DNA of 64,000 nucleotides from an uncultured Butyricimonas sp. (GCA_944321845.1 CALUMT010000002.1:31840-95839), one strand, 5' to 3'; counted from the stretch's first letter, positions 35,498 to 45,065 are shown. Notes: generated by a model from the letters alone, not told the origin. Translations and numbers: made by a program.

Positions 35498-37147
35498 CTA
35501 TTTCGTGCCACCCGGGTGAATATTCCTTCCCCCGAGCGCCGTTTCCCGGGCCTCCTGTCTCTCCCGGTGTACCTCGATCTGCAACAGACGGGCCACCACC
35601 GGAACACGGAACACGTTTCTCACGTGACTGATCTTCACGTAACGGGTGCATAGATGCAACAACAGCAGGACAATGCCGAAAAGTGTCACGTACCCGAAGA
35701 GTTCCTTAATGGAAACGAGCAACGACTGCACCTGCAATTCCCCGTAAAGCGCACCGGTCTGCACCTGAGCGGCCGTGTGATTCAAGGCATCCAACTCCCC
35801 TCCCAGGTTGAGATAATTATCCTGATGAAGGATTTTCAAAACCCGACCGAAGAATGCGGAAAAGATGGGTCCCCCTACCCCTTCCCGCACGAATCCGATA
35901 GCACAAAGCGCCTGAAAGAAATGCTGGAAAGGAACAATCTGGGAAACATATACCGTTAATACCACGTAAAGAATCACGTTCCCGGCATTTTTCAAGAAAA
36001 CAGGCCAATACAGGCGCTCGATATTCGTCTCGGGGGAAACAATGAAATACATCCATCCCGTGTAAGCCACCACACAAGCGAAACCGATAAAAACTACCGT
36101 CTTGCAGGACGCATGGCAACGCACCACGATCTGCCAGGTGAACAGCGCCCCACACACGCATCCCGCAAAAGCCGGCCAGTTCAGGGAGATATTGTTCAGG
36201 GAATCGTATCCCAGAATACCACCCGTGTAGCTTCCCTGAAGCACGGTCCCGGCAGAAGTTAACAGGGCTAACGCCCCGAACAGCAGAATCACCGTGACCA
36301 CGTGGCGATAACGGAACGTGGCCGCCTCGATATAAGGATGGCGAATCCGAAACATCCGTTTCAGGTTGACAACCAGCAACAAGAAGGCACATACCATCCC
36401 GAGACGAACAAAAGGAGAATCCATCCAGTCGTAAAACTCCCCGTAATTGACCACGAACACAATCAATATCAGCACCAGACTCCAGATTGCCGCTCCCAGC
36501 CAGTCAATCCCGTACAGGGGCAGAGGCTTCCCGAAATGGAAATCCCGGAACAGCAACCGGCTAGCCATCGCCACCAGGAACAACAGTCCCATCATGAGGT
36601 AATGCATGTAATGCCAATGGAAATAGTAAGTCATGTACGTGGTCGTCAACCCGGAAAGCTGGATACAACCGAAAACTGTCCCGTAGATAACCGGGAAGAA
36701 CACTGCGAAATTACGCGTGGGCGTGATACGCAATTGTATGGAAGAGAAACACTCGAAAGTCCCCCACATTTTAAAACACCCCGATAGAAATGCCGCCACC
36801 GAGAGCAAGGGCAAAAACGAGGTATTCATGCAAACCCAGTTACAGACAATCAGCCCCACACACACCGTCGGAAGTATGACCCTTGTCGACAGGCGGAATT
36901 TCAGGCGGAAAAGAATGGGAAATATCATCGTGATACCCACGAACATGGTCTCCGCCGCCATCATCACGTCATCGTGCATCAGGGAGGTAGCCCCGGCCAT
37001 CTCGCTCATGGAAGCCATGTAAAACCCACCGGAGAACTGGAACACGACAATAAACAACAGGCAGGAGGTGACCCGCAGCCACATCGGCACCCATTCCTTG
37101 AATGCCGGCACCTGCCGCATCAATTGATCCAAAGCGCTATTGCTCAT
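35498..37147 (-). CDS. MFS drug-efflux pump of the DHA2/EmrB type
   Basis: A 549-residue inner-membrane protein with about 14 transmembrane helices, the length of EmrB-like proton-driven exporters. An extra N-terminal cytoplasmic segment precedes the first helix (SCLLFIVVFQFSGGFYMA). The usual DHA2 motif C is not obvious, so the subgroup is diverged, as in other Bacteroidota EmrB-like pumps. It is the last gene of a three-gene operon with a HlyD adaptor (6 bp away) and an outer-membrane factor, so export probably crosses the whole envelope. Substrate unknown. Confidence 0.82.
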   Translation of the reverse strand: MSNSALDQLMRQVPAFKEWVPMWLRVTSCLLFIVVFQFSGGFYMASMSEMAGATSLMHDDVMMAAETMFVGITMIFPILFRLKFRLSTRVILPTVCVGLIVCNWVCMNTSFLPLLSVAAFLSGCFKMWGTFECFSSIQLRITPTRNFAVFFPVIYGTVFGCIQLSGLTTTYMTYYFHWHYMHYLMMGLLFLVAMASRLLFRDFHFGKPLPLYGIDWLGAAIWSLVLILIVFVVNYGEFYDWMDSPFVRLGMVCAFLLLVVNLKRMFRIRHPYIEAATFRYRHVVTVILLFGALALLTSAGTVLQGSYTGGILGYDSLNNISLNWPAFAGCVCGALFTWQIVVRCHASCKTVVFIGFACVVAYTGWMYFIVSPETNIERLYWPVFLKNAGNVILYVVLTVYVSQIVPFQHFFQALCAIGFVREGVGGPIFSAFFGRVLKILHQDNYLNLGGELDALNHTAAQVQTGALYGELQVQSLLVSIKELFGYVTLFGIVLLLLHLCTRYVKISHVRNVFRVPVVARLLQIEVHRERQEARETALGGRNIHPGGTK

Positions 37148-37153
37148 GACCCG

Positions 37154-38188
37154 TCAATATTTAATCTCGCACTCCACGTTCAACCCCGCCCTTAGCCTGT
37201 CCATTGCCTCCTTCTCGTTATCGGGGGTAAAAGCGATCTTCACGGGAATCCGCTGTTCCACCTTCACGAAATTGCCTGCCGAATTGTCCTGAGGAATCAA
37301 GGCATATTGCGCCCCCGTCGCTTTCGACAAGGCTACGACCTTCCCCTTGTAGATTATCCCGGGAACGGCATCCACTTTAATCTCCACGGCCATGCCCGGG
37401 GTAATATGGGCCGTCTGCCTTTCCTTGTAATTGGCGATAACCCAAGTCTCTTCATCATCAACAATGGAAAGCAAGGCCTGACCGGGCTGCACGAGCTGTC
37501 CCTCCTGTATCGTCTTGCGGGAAGTAACCCCGTCACAAGGAGCGACCACCACCGTGTAGGACAGGTTCAACCGGGCCAATTCAAGGGCAGCCCGGGCCAA
37601 CTCCACGAGGGCGTCATTCTGCTCCAGGCGCTGCGTCTGTTCCTCGATGGCGAGGGCCGCAGAACGTTTCGTGCGCACCAACTTGTCGTACCTCGCCTTC
37701 GTGGCCTCGTAATTCGTCTTCACGCGGTCGTACTCCTGCCCCGTCACCGCCTGCTGCTTCACCAGTTCCCGGTAACGGTTATAATCCTTCTCGGCATTCC
37801 GCATCAGGATCTCGGTCTCCAGGATATCGGCATCCGTCACCTTTAAATTATTTGTCACCGTCGAAACCGTCGTGTTCATAGCCCCTCTCCCCAGCAAGGC
37901 ATTCTGCAGATCAGCTTCTGCCTGGGCCACCCGCAGGCGGTATTCATTGTCCTCGATGACCAGCAACGTGTCTCCCCGACGCACGTGTTGGTACTCCTCG
38001 AAACAAATCTTCTTGATAAATCCCTGCACCCGGTTGTTCACGGGAACAATATGCTGCCGCACCTGGGCGTTATCCGTGTATTCCACGCGGCCGATATGCA
38101 CGAAACGGGCAATGACCCACCCGAACCCGAGCAACAATAGAACTATAATAATCGTGTTGAAAACCAACTTTTTCGCTTTTCTATTCAT
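37154..38188 (-). CDS. HlyD/EmrA-family membrane fusion protein
   Basis: A 344-residue periplasmic adaptor with one N-terminal membrane helix (about 9-27) and the usual order: barrel-sandwich half (VPVNNRVQGFIKKICFEEYQ region, RRGDTLLVIEDNEY), a long coiled-coil hairpin (about 75-205, Gln/Glu/Lys/Arg rich), then APCDGVTSRKTIQEGQLV as the second lipoyl half and a beta-barrel. It bridges the MFS pump and the TolC-like channel encoded on either side. Confidence 0.9.
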   Translation of the reverse strand: MNRKAKKLVFNTIIIVLLLLGFGWVIARFVHIGRVEYTDNAQVRQHIVPVNNRVQGFIKKICFEEYQHVRRGDTLLVIEDNEYRLRVAQAEADLQNALLGRGAMNTTVSTVTNNLKVTDADILETEILMRNAEKDYNRYRELVKQQAVTGQEYDRVKTNYEATKARYDKLVRTKRSAALAIEEQTQRLEQNDALVELARAALELARLNLSYTVVVAPCDGVTSRKTIQEGQLVQPGQALLSIVDDEETWVIANYKERQTAHITPGMAVEIKVDAVPGIIYKGKVVALSKATGAQYALIPQDNSAGNFVKVEQRIPVKIAFTPDNEKEAMDRLRAGLNVECEIKY

Positions 38189-38199
38189 GATATACTGAT

Positions 38200-39522
38200 T
38201 TAAATGATTCCTGCTAAATAAAGTAACTTGTAATAACTGAAAATAATGGACACGCGGCTGTTGGCCAGCTCGACATCAGCCTGCAAACGGGCATTGTCGG
38301 CATCCAGCAAATCCGTGACGAGCGCCAACTCGTTGTAATAACGGTGACGCACCACCTCGTGGTTCTGGCGAGCCAGCTCCACGTTCTTCAACCGGGTCTG
38401 CAACTGTTCCCGTTCCTCCCGGTAACGGATATACTCGGCATTCACCAGCAGACGGGTCTGCTCTGCGGCATCCGCGTACTGCTCCTGCACCCGGCGGGTA
38501 GCCAGACGCTGTTTCTGCACGGAAGATTTCTTTTTATAAAGAGAGGCAAGATTATACTTAATCCCCACGCCGACATACCAGTAATTGAAATTCTTGTCTA
38601 TCGGCGGCACCTCGATCAAGATAGGACCATCAAAATGATTGGAGGCAACAAGCGCCACCTGGGGCAAACGTTCCGAACGGGCAATCCCCTCCTCCTGCCG
38701 GCTCATCTTCTCGCCCAGGGTCAGCTGCTGCAGGGACACCGATTGCCTGGTCGCCGTTTGCAGCCACTCGTCCTTATCCTTCTCCGGCAAAACCCGGGTC
38801 AACAACGTCGTGTCGGGCAAAATCTCCGTTCCCGGGGCCATACCCAGGCGGGTGACAAGATCCGTGTTCAAAATCTCCACCGTGTTGCGGATACGGGTCC
38901 GCTGCAATTCCAGGTTCTTGAGCAACAACTCGTACCGGGTAATATCGTTCGGCAACACGAGTCCCTGTCCCTCCTTGGCCTTCATCTCCTGCAGCACCTT
39001 GGCCGTTTGCTCGATATGCGATTCGTACACGCCCAGCAGATTCCGTTGCTGGAACAATTCCAGGTAATCCCCGACAAACTGGAAATACAAATCCTTACGC
39101 TGCTTTATCGCCTCCAGCTCGGCATTCTCCTTGGCCAACTCCGCCAAGGCGATTCCCCGCCGGATAACCCCTCCGGCATAAATCACCTGGGTCGCCTCCA
39201 CGGAGAAATTATTCCCGTAATGCGGCATCTCGGCCTTTGTCCCGTTGCTGAAATCCCGGTCGCTCATCCAACCGTTGCCGATATACGAGAAGGACAAAGA
39301 AGCCTGAATATCCGGCAAGCGGGAACGCCGGGCCTCCCTCAGGCCTTCCCCCGCTTCCTCCACGCCCGTACGGGCCGGCCGCAAGGATATACAATTACTA
39401 TCAACAAGAGAAAACATCTCTCCAATGGTCAGCACATGCCGCTGACTTCCCTGCTGGGAAAAAACATCTAGGGTACACGTCACTAAACACAACGCCACTC
39501 CTAACGCTGAAAATCTATTCAT
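38200..39522 (-). CDS. TolC-family outer-membrane factor
   Basis: A 440-residue outer-membrane channel protein. Signal peptide 1-22 ends near VFSQQ. Two OEP repeats follow, each with long coiled helices (AELAKENAELEAIKQRKDLY and the AEQTRLLVNAEYIRYREERE region), and short beta segments with YVGVGIKYNL. It is the first gene of the efflux operon, 11 bp before the HlyD gene. The upstream 658-bp region must contain the promoter, and no local regulator gene is present. Confidence 0.9.
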   Translation of the reverse strand: MNRFSALGVALCLVTCTLDVFSQQGSQRHVLTIGEMFSLVDSNCISLRPARTGVEEAGEGLREARRSRLPDIQASLSFSYIGNGWMSDRDFSNGTKAEMPHYGNNFSVEATQVIYAGGVIRRGIALAELAKENAELEAIKQRKDLYFQFVGDYLELFQQRNLLGVYESHIEQTAKVLQEMKAKEGQGLVLPNDITRYELLLKNLELQRTRIRNTVEILNTDLVTRLGMAPGTEILPDTTLLTRVLPEKDKDEWLQTATRQSVSLQQLTLGEKMSRQEEGIARSERLPQVALVASNHFDGPILIEVPPIDKNFNYWYVGVGIKYNLASLYKKKSSVQKQRLATRRVQEQYADAAEQTRLLVNAEYIRYREEREQLQTRLKNVELARQNHEVVRHRYYNELALVTDLLDADNARLQADVELANSRVSIIFSYYKLLYLAGII

Positions 39523-39878
39523 CGTCGTGTATTGATTAAATATTAATTTTTGGAAATGTTACAATAAAAGCAATCTCTCAGAATCGGCAACAACTAATCA
39601 GAATTAGCCACACCCCAATCATGAAATAAATGGACTTTATTGAAAATAATTTGTAACAGAAATGTCTTCTTTTGTAGATAATTGACTGTAGATCTTTGTG
39701 TTGTTCTTTCCATTAATATCGTGGGACTGTATATCCCGTCCGAGGCACAAAATTACAAGAAAAAATTAATAGTTCACCGGGGAATGGCCATTTTTTTCCT
39801 TACTCCTTTCCCAAACCGAACCGCATCCCAAGCACATCCTCTCCGGGGTAGAAGCCATACAACCATGAAATAATTACT

Positions 39879-39940
39879 ATTCAAGTTTAAATCAAGTTCA
39901 ATAAAAATCGAAGTTAAATCGAACTTGAATCGAAGATGAT
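39879..39940. repeat. Degenerate 11-bp tandem repeats with internal inverted symmetry
   Basis: About five units beginning at 39881, 39891, 39908, 39919 and 39930, each TCAAGTT or TCGAAGTT/TCGAACTT-like. TTCAAGTT (39880) and AACTTGAA (39922) are also inverted copies. Could be a multi-site operator for the efflux operon or a decayed simple repeat. Confidence 0.45.
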
Positions 39941-40136
39941 ACGTAATTGATAGCCTTTTGCCCTACTTGGGATACGCCGAGGATAGCCTTCAACTTTAAG
40001 TAGAAATAGGCTTCATACTGTTCCGTTGAAGGGGCAGAAAATTTGAATTTTCATGGTTTTGCATTCGCGGTGGAAAGAGTTCGGATTCCATAAGGTTGAT
40101 TTTTCATTGCATGGGCATTAAAAAAGATTTTTTATG

Positions 40137-40144
40137 TAAGTTTG
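40137..40144 (+). promoter_or_regulatory. -7 element of the S9 peptidase gene
   Basis: TAAGTTTG matches TAnnTTTG and lies 36 bp upstream of the ATG. No clear -33 TTTG at 20 bp. Confidence 0.5.
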
Positions 40145-40180
40145 TGCAACGAAAATTCAATTTTAATTTAAAGGATAGAT

Positions 40181-42604
40181 ATGAGAAAATTCTTAATGGC
40201 CATTTTCATGGCAGGCGGCTTATGGAGTATCTCCCCGTCGGTAGCCCAGGACAGACTCCCGGGGTATTTGCAGGCAGAGAAGTTCACGGCCGAGAAGTTG
40301 CAAAACATGCTGTTTTCCACTTACGTGGACCCGCACTGGTTCCAGCAGGGCAATTGTTTCTGGTTCCAGTACAAGACGAGCGAGGGAACGTTCTGGTACG
40401 TGGTGAATCCCTCGGCCAAGAAAAAGGAATTGCTGTTTGACCGGGAAAAACTGGCTTCCCAGTTGACAGAAATCGTCCAAGACCCGTTTGAAGCCCGGCA
40501 CTTGCCCATCAGAAACCTGAAAGCCCAGGAGGACGGACACACGTTCACCTTCGAGGTGACTTCTTCCCGAGACAAGAAGGACCCGAAAACCAAGAAGACC
40601 GACGGAAAGGAGATTTTCTACTTTTCCTATGATTATAAAACCAAGGAATTGACCCACCTGAAGGATAAGGAGAAGGAGCCCAAGAAACTGGACTGGGGAA
40701 GCGTCTCTCCCGACGGGAAAAACGTGGTGTACGCCAAGGACTGTAATCTTTACCGCATGAGCATCGAGGATTACGAGAAAGCCCGCAAGAACGAGAAGGA
40801 CAGCACGATCACGGAAATACAGCTGACCACGGACGGTACCCCGGAATTCGGTTACGGGATACCGTACAGCCTGTTGAACACGGATACCCTGTGCAACGGG
40901 AAACGCCGGGCCGTGTGGGGATGCTGGTCTCCCGATTCGAAGCACTACGCCATCATTATCTCGGACGACCGGGCCGTGAAGGAGTTGTGGGTAATTAATT
41001 CCATCGCCTCTCCCCGACCAACCCTGGAGACCTACAAGTACCAGATGCCGGGCGAAATGGCCGCACCGGTGGAATATCTTCACGTGTTCGATATGACGGA
41101 CAATTCGCGGAAGGTGGTAACGACTGCCGCTTACAAGAACCAGAGCCTCGGGTTGGAATACCGTCCTTTCCAGCAGAAGCAACGGGACATGGAGTATCGT
41201 CCGCTGGTATGGCAGGGAGACAACGAGCGTTTCTTCCTTACCCGCAGCAGCCGTGACTTGTACCGCATCGACTTGTGCAGCTACACGATCGGGCAGGATT
41301 CCATCGTGCCCGTCATCAAGGAACGCATGAACACGTACCAGGAGACCCGCCCCATTCACGTGCTCGACGGAGGTAAGCAGATTATCCAATGGAGCGAAAG
41401 GGACGGATGGGCTCATCTTTACCTGTATGATGACCAGGGCAACCTGAAGAACCGTATCACGGAGGGCCCGTGGCACGTGGAGGAAGTGCTGAAGGTGGAC
41501 GAGAAAGCCGGGGTGATTTACTTCGTGGCCAACGGACGTAACCCGGAAGAAAACCCCTACTACACGCATCTCTACCGGGTTAACCTGGACGGTAGCGGGT
41601 TGAAGCAATTGACCCGGGGGGATTATTTCCACAGCAGTGTCATGGATGATGACATGCGGTTCGTGGTAGACAATTATTCCCGCGTGAATACCATCCCCTG
41701 CGCCGACCTGATTGACCGCAACGGAAAGAAAATCATGACGATACAGGAGAGCGACTTCTCCCAGTTGTTCGCCGCCGGATACAAGTTCCCGGAACCGTTC
41801 AAGGTGAAGGCCGCCGACGGGGTAACCGACCTTTACGGGGTGATGTACAAGCCGTTCGATTTCGATAGCACGAAGGTGTACCCCATCGTGGATTACGTTT
41901 ACCCGGGTCCGCAGGTGGAATCGGTGACCTACCCGTTCACCCGGATGAGTCCCCGCACGGACCGTCTGGCACAAGCCGGTTTTATCGTGATCACGGTAGG
42001 ACAACGCGGGGGACATCCTAGCCGTTCCAAATGGTACCATAATTACGGTTACGGCAACATGCGCGATTACCCGCTCGCCGACCACAAGTGCGCGATCGAG
42101 CAACTGGCAGCCCGCCATCCGTTCATCGACATCACTCGGGTGGGAATTCATGGTCACTCGGGCGGTGGATTCATGTCCACGGCAGCCATGTTCCAGTACC
42201 CGGACTTCTTCAAGGCAGCCGTATCCTGCGCCGGTAACCACGATAACCGGATTTACAACCGCTGGTGGAGCGAGACCCACCACGGGGTGAAGGAAGTGGT
42301 TTCGGAGAAAGGCGACACGACTTTCATGTACAAGATCGCGACGAATCCCGAGATTGCCAACCGGCTGAAGGGACATTTGCTGCTCATCCACGGGGATATT
42401 GACAACAACGTTCACCCGGCCAACACGATCCGGGTAGTGAATGCCCTGATCCGCTGCGGCAAGCGTTTCGACATGCTTATCCTCCCGGGCCAACGTCACG
42501 GCTTCGGTGACATGAACGAGTATTTCTACTGGCGTTTGGTAGATTACTTCTCAGAACACCTCCGCGGTGAGAAAGAGACCAGCGTGGATATTCCCCGCAG
42601 GTAA
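40181..42604 (+). CDS. S9-family prolyl oligopeptidase / dipeptidyl peptidase IV-like
   Basis: An exported 807-residue serine peptidase. Signal peptide 1-22 (ends VAQD). An N-terminal DPP-IV-like beta-propeller (about 60-540) caps a C-terminal alpha/beta hydrolase domain. The catalytic triad is S660 in GHSGGG (rather than the GWSYGG of DPP IV), D741 in HGDIDNNVH and H773 in PGQRHGFG. It should remove dipeptides or cut after Pro/Ala in peptides in the periplasm, feeding the asaccharolytic side of metabolism together with the S46 peptidase and PepD in this window. GGATAGAT precedes the ATG. Confidence 0.92.
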   Translation: MRKFLMAIFMAGGLWSISPSVAQDRLPGYLQAEKFTAEKLQNMLFSTYVDPHWFQQGNCFWFQYKTSEGTFWYVVNPSAKKKELLFDREKLASQLTEIVQDPFEARHLPIRNLKAQEDGHTFTFEVTSSRDKKDPKTKKTDGKEIFYFSYDYKTKELTHLKDKEKEPKKLDWGSVSPDGKNVVYAKDCNLYRMSIEDYEKARKNEKDSTITEIQLTTDGTPEFGYGIPYSLLNTDTLCNGKRRAVWGCWSPDSKHYAIIISDDRAVKELWVINSIASPRPTLETYKYQMPGEMAAPVEYLHVFDMTDNSRKVVTTAAYKNQSLGLEYRPFQQKQRDMEYRPLVWQGDNERFFLTRSSRDLYRIDLCSYTIGQDSIVPVIKERMNTYQETRPIHVLDGGKQIIQWSERDGWAHLYLYDDQGNLKNRITEGPWHVEEVLKVDEKAGVIYFVANGRNPEENPYYTHLYRVNLDGSGLKQLTRGDYFHSSVMDDDMRFVVDNYSRVNTIPCADLIDRNGKKIMTIQESDFSQLFAAGYKFPEPFKVKAADGVTDLYGVMYKPFDFDSTKVYPIVDYVYPGPQVESVTYPFTRMSPRTDRLAQAGFIVITVGQRGGHPSRSKWYHNYGYGNMRDYPLADHKCAIEQLAARHPFIDITRVGIHGHSGGGFMSTAAMFQYPDFFKAAVSCAGNHDNRIYNRWWSETHHGVKEVVSEKGDTTFMYKIATNPEIANRLKGHLLLIHGDIDNNVHPANTIRVVNALIRCGKRFDMLILPGQRHGFGDMNEYFYWRLVDYFSEHLRGEKETSVDIPRR

Positions 42605-42629
42605 GTGAATAAGCTCCACGGAGCTCCTG

Positions 42630-42674
42630 AATGAGAGGGTGTATCGTAATACGCAATGCATCCTCTCATTTTAT
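42630..42674 (+). terminator. Intrinsic terminator of the S9 peptidase gene
   Basis: AATGAGAGG with further weak pairing, loop, then CCTCTCATT and TTATT on the plus strand, 26 bases after the stop. Confidence 0.8.
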
Positions 42675-42800
42675 TCTGGTATAAAAAAAGCAGTTAACTT
42701 TTCCAAGTTGCGATATCTTAAATATTTTCTCGATTATTATATTGCATCCATCACCTAAGATTTATTTAAAGAAAAGATTCCCATTTTAAGATATTTCATT

Positions 42801-42808
42801 TAGCTTTG
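42801..42808 (+). promoter_or_regulatory. -7 element upstream of a 44-codon frame
   Basis: TAGCTTTG fits TAnnTTTG. It lies 44 bp before an ATG and within AT-rich DNA, and is the only such element between the S9 gene terminator and the TlpA operon. Confidence 0.5.
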
Positions 42809-42851
42809 TAAAAACTAAAGCATAAAATATCAATCCTTTAAACGTAATATC

Positions 42852-42986
42852 ATGAGTGAAATAATTTATCCGTACTTAAAAATCAGTCACCGTGAAGATA
42901 CGGGAAAGGCTATAAAGGAAAAAAGATTAAAAGCAGCAGAGAACGTAAATGATTATATCAATGTAAGAATACGTTGTGAAGGATAA
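42852..42986 (+). CDS. Small protein of 44 aa, unknown
   Basis: An ATG-initiated 44-residue frame downstream of a -7 promoter element and 88 bp upstream of the TlpA-family lipoprotein gene. It reads as a natural protein: a short polar start (MSEIIYPYLKIS), a Lys/Arg-rich helical centre (KAIKEKRLKAAENVNDY) and an end in RIRCEG with a single Cys. It has no signal peptide or double-Gly leader. It could be a leader peptide, a small antisense-type regulator or a peptide substrate; the data do not choose. Confidence 0.4.
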   Translation: MSEIIYPYLKISHREDTGKAIKEKRLKAAENVNDYINVRIRCEG

Positions 42987-43074
42987 AATATTATAGACAG
43001 AAAACAACATAAGACAAATTTTAATTTAATCTTTCATCTCATTTATTTATCTAAAATTGCTAATTACAAATTAT

Positions 43075-44196
43075 ATGAAAAACTATTATTTCTGTATTAC
43101 CATACTCTGTTGGTTATTTGTAGCTTGTTCCCACCCTCAAATCAAAATCACTCTCAGGGAATTCACCAATGACACAGTTATCATTTGTCATTGTCCACTG
43201 AAAAATTACTCCAACCTGAAGGGTGACAATGATTCATGTATCATCTACGATACTCTCCTTGTGCAAAACGGTATTATAAAATTCACTCCCGACAAGCAGC
43301 CATCATTATATGTCATTAGCATAAACGAAAGGCCGTCTCTCCCCATCCGTATGGTAATCTATCCCAACGACCGCATACATCTGGATATTTTACGCACCAA
43401 ATATAATTTACATTGTAAAGCAACTGGCACCGCAATAGCAGAAGGAATAGCCGATTACATGCAAATGCAACAACCGACAGACGAAAGTATTGATAGTTTA
43501 TACCTGCTATTAAAAAACTCAGCTTCTAGCCAACACCTCCTCCAGCAATACAACCAACTTTTTGACCAGCGAAGATTACAAACAGCACAATGGATCCGGA
43601 AACATCCAACCAACCCAGCAACAGGAATCATATTACGTTATGCACCACTTGATTCAATTCCAACACTCTGTGACATACTTGACAAGGAGATACTACATTC
43701 AGAACTAAGTCCTTTGATTGAAGAACGTAAAACTAATGCCTACCGCTATTTATCCACAATGCAGGCTAGAGAAAGAATTAAACAAGGAGCAAAAGCTCCT
43801 GATTTCACGCTTTGTGACCCACAAGGTAAAGAATGGAAGTTATCACAATTACAAGGTAAGTGGGTAGTGCTTGATTTTTGGGGAACATGGTGTGGTTATT
43901 GCCTCCAAGGAATCCCTGAAATGAAAAAATATGAATTTAAATACAGAGAACAGTGTACTTTTGTCAGTATCGATTGTAAAGATTCCCACGAAACATGGAT
44001 TGCAGAACTAGAAAAATATCACATGCCATGGCTACAACTCTACAATCCAAGCAACGGCAATAAAGATCTAAGTATTGTCTATGGTATTCTAGGATTTCCA
44101 TCCAAATTCATTATCACTCCTGAAGGATACATACACAACATTTTTGTTGGTGAAGACTCAGAATTTTATAACACATTGGATCAACTATTCAAATAA
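43075..44196 (+). CDS. TlpA-family thiol-disulfide oxidoreductase lipoprotein
   Basis: A 373-residue envelope lipoprotein. The start at 43075 (MKNYYFCITILCWLFVAC) gives a signal with lipid-attachment C18; the frame upstream adds six residues only. An N-terminal DUF4369-like half precedes a thioredoxin domain with the WCGYC redox motif (C273, C276). It is expected to reduce disulfides in periplasmic substrate proteins. It begins an operon with two more small lipoproteins (2 bp and 15 bp spacing). Low GC compared with the S9 gene before it. Confidence 0.88.
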   Translation: MKNYYFCITILCWLFVACSHPQIKITLREFTNDTVIICHCPLKNYSNLKGDNDSCIIYDTLLVQNGIIKFTPDKQPSLYVISINERPSLPIRMVIYPNDRIHLDILRTKYNLHCKATGTAIAEGIADYMQMQQPTDESIDSLYLLLKNSASSQHLLQQYNQLFDQRRLQTAQWIRKHPTNPATGIILRYAPLDSIPTLCDILDKEILHSELSPLIEERKTNAYRYLSTMQARERIKQGAKAPDFTLCDPQGKEWKLSQLQGKWVVLDFWGTWCGYCLQGIPEMKKYEFKYREQCTFVSIDCKDSHETWIAELEKYHMPWLQLYNPSNGNKDLSIVYGILGFPSKFIITPEGYIHNIFVGEDSEFYNTLDQLFK

Positions 44197-44198
44197 AA

Positions 44199-44624
44199 AT
44201 GAAAAAAAACGATCTCTTGAATAAGATGTTATTAAAATGGATGCTCGGCTTACTTTGCCTGGGATGTACCAGTCAGGTTCAAAAAGAGTTTTCCCGTTAT
44301 GACGAGTCGAGCGGAGAATCGTATTACGAATGGCTGTATCGGGATTCGGCATACATCGATGGCCCGGGAGACCCCATGCGTCTATGGATCGAACCAATGC
44401 CTGACAGCGTTTACATTCCAGCCTATCGGCGAATGGTTCGCCACTTGAGATTACGCGACACGCTGGCTTGGGATTTTTCGGCAAAAGACGTAAAAGTAAG
44501 TCAAAAGATATATGACTACGTCATTGATTCATGGCTGTATGACAACAGATTAATCCGCAGCAGGAAGTTCGCGGTAGAATTATCAAATACCTATTTCAAA
44601 ATACGCCCCACGGGAAGAGAGTAA
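44199..44624 (+). CDS. Uncharacterised lipoprotein (141 aa)
   Basis: A 141-residue lipoprotein with the lipobox LLCLGC (Cys at 23). The mature part begins with a polar stretch (SRYDESSGESYYEWLYR) and is otherwise charged and unclassified; IPAYRRMVRHLRLRDTLAWD is a likely helix. It sits between the TlpA and DUF1573 genes, 2 bp after the first, so its function is presumably tied to that envelope system. No family recognised. Confidence 0.7.
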   Translation: MKKNDLLNKMLLKWMLGLLCLGCTSQVQKEFSRYDESSGESYYEWLYRDSAYIDGPGDPMRLWIEPMPDSVYIPAYRRMVRHLRLRDTLAWDFSAKDVKVSQKIYDYVIDSWLYDNRLIRSRKFAVELSNTYFKIRPTGRE

Positions 44625-44639
44625 TATTTCCAATATTTT

Positions 44640-45065
44640 ATGACCAGGAACAAGTTAAGTATACTGCTATTTTGCCTTTTCGGTCTCTCTTGTCAAGAGA
44701 CGAAACAAATGCCCGACAAGATGCACGCCATCGGAAAACTATTGTTTAGCGACACGGAAATTCTGTTAGACACGGTATTCCAAAACAAGGAATATCGGAA
44801 GACAATCACCGTTTATAATCCACTGAAAAAAGAGGTGAAAATACGGGTGCTGAAAGAACACCCGGAAATAGTGGTGACAAGATGCCTCGAAGGAGTTCTG
44901 TATCCCGCGGAAGAGTATTTCATCCTATCCGGCCAATCAACAGACTCCCTACAGATTCACATCAAAATAAAGGATACCAGCCCATTTGGCGAATATCCTA
45001 AAACAGTCCATTTCGAAGTTGATGGGGATACCCTCGTCACGGGAATACGTGTCGAGGGTATTTAG
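44640..45065 (+). CDS. DUF1573-type lipoprotein
   Basis: A 141-residue lipoprotein (lipobox LFGLSC, Cys at 18). The mature part has an immunoglobulin-like beta fold as in DUF1573: TVFQNKEYRKTITVYNPLKK early, then ILSGQSTDSLQIHIKIK and GEYPKTVHFEVDGDT late, a pattern usual for DUF1573 proteins encoded next to TlpA in Bacteroidales. A role in binding or presenting unfolded outer-membrane or surface proteins is speculative. Third gene of the operon. Confidence 0.72.
   Translation: MTRNKLSILLFCLFGLSCQETKQMPDKMHAIGKLLFSDTEILLDTVFQNKEYRKTITVYNPLKKEVKIRVLKEHPEIVVTRCLEGVLYPAEEYFILSGQSTDSLQIHIKIKDTSPFGEYPKTVHFEVDGDTLVTGIRVEGI

Larger units (their letters stand above)
39523..40180. other. Divergent intergenic region with a degenerate tandem repeat
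   Basis: 658 bp between the efflux operon (minus) and the S9 peptidase (plus). Contains a TCRARNTYRAA-like repeat at 39879-39940 and a -7 element TAAGTTTG at 40137-40144 for the peptidase gene. The 63-codon plus-strand frame at 39682 has no supporting feature. Confidence 0.5.

Noticed and set aside
39682-39873. 63-aa plus-strand gene upstream of the S9 peptidase
   Set aside because: No ribosome site, no promoter at a proper distance and no natural protein character.
39879-39940. CRISPR array
   Set aside because: Units are 11 bp and degenerate with no spacers; no cas genes in the window.
40220-42499. 759-codon antisense frame inside the S9 peptidase gene
   Set aside because: Exact shadow of a gene with intact catalytic triad; caused by codon bias, no domains.
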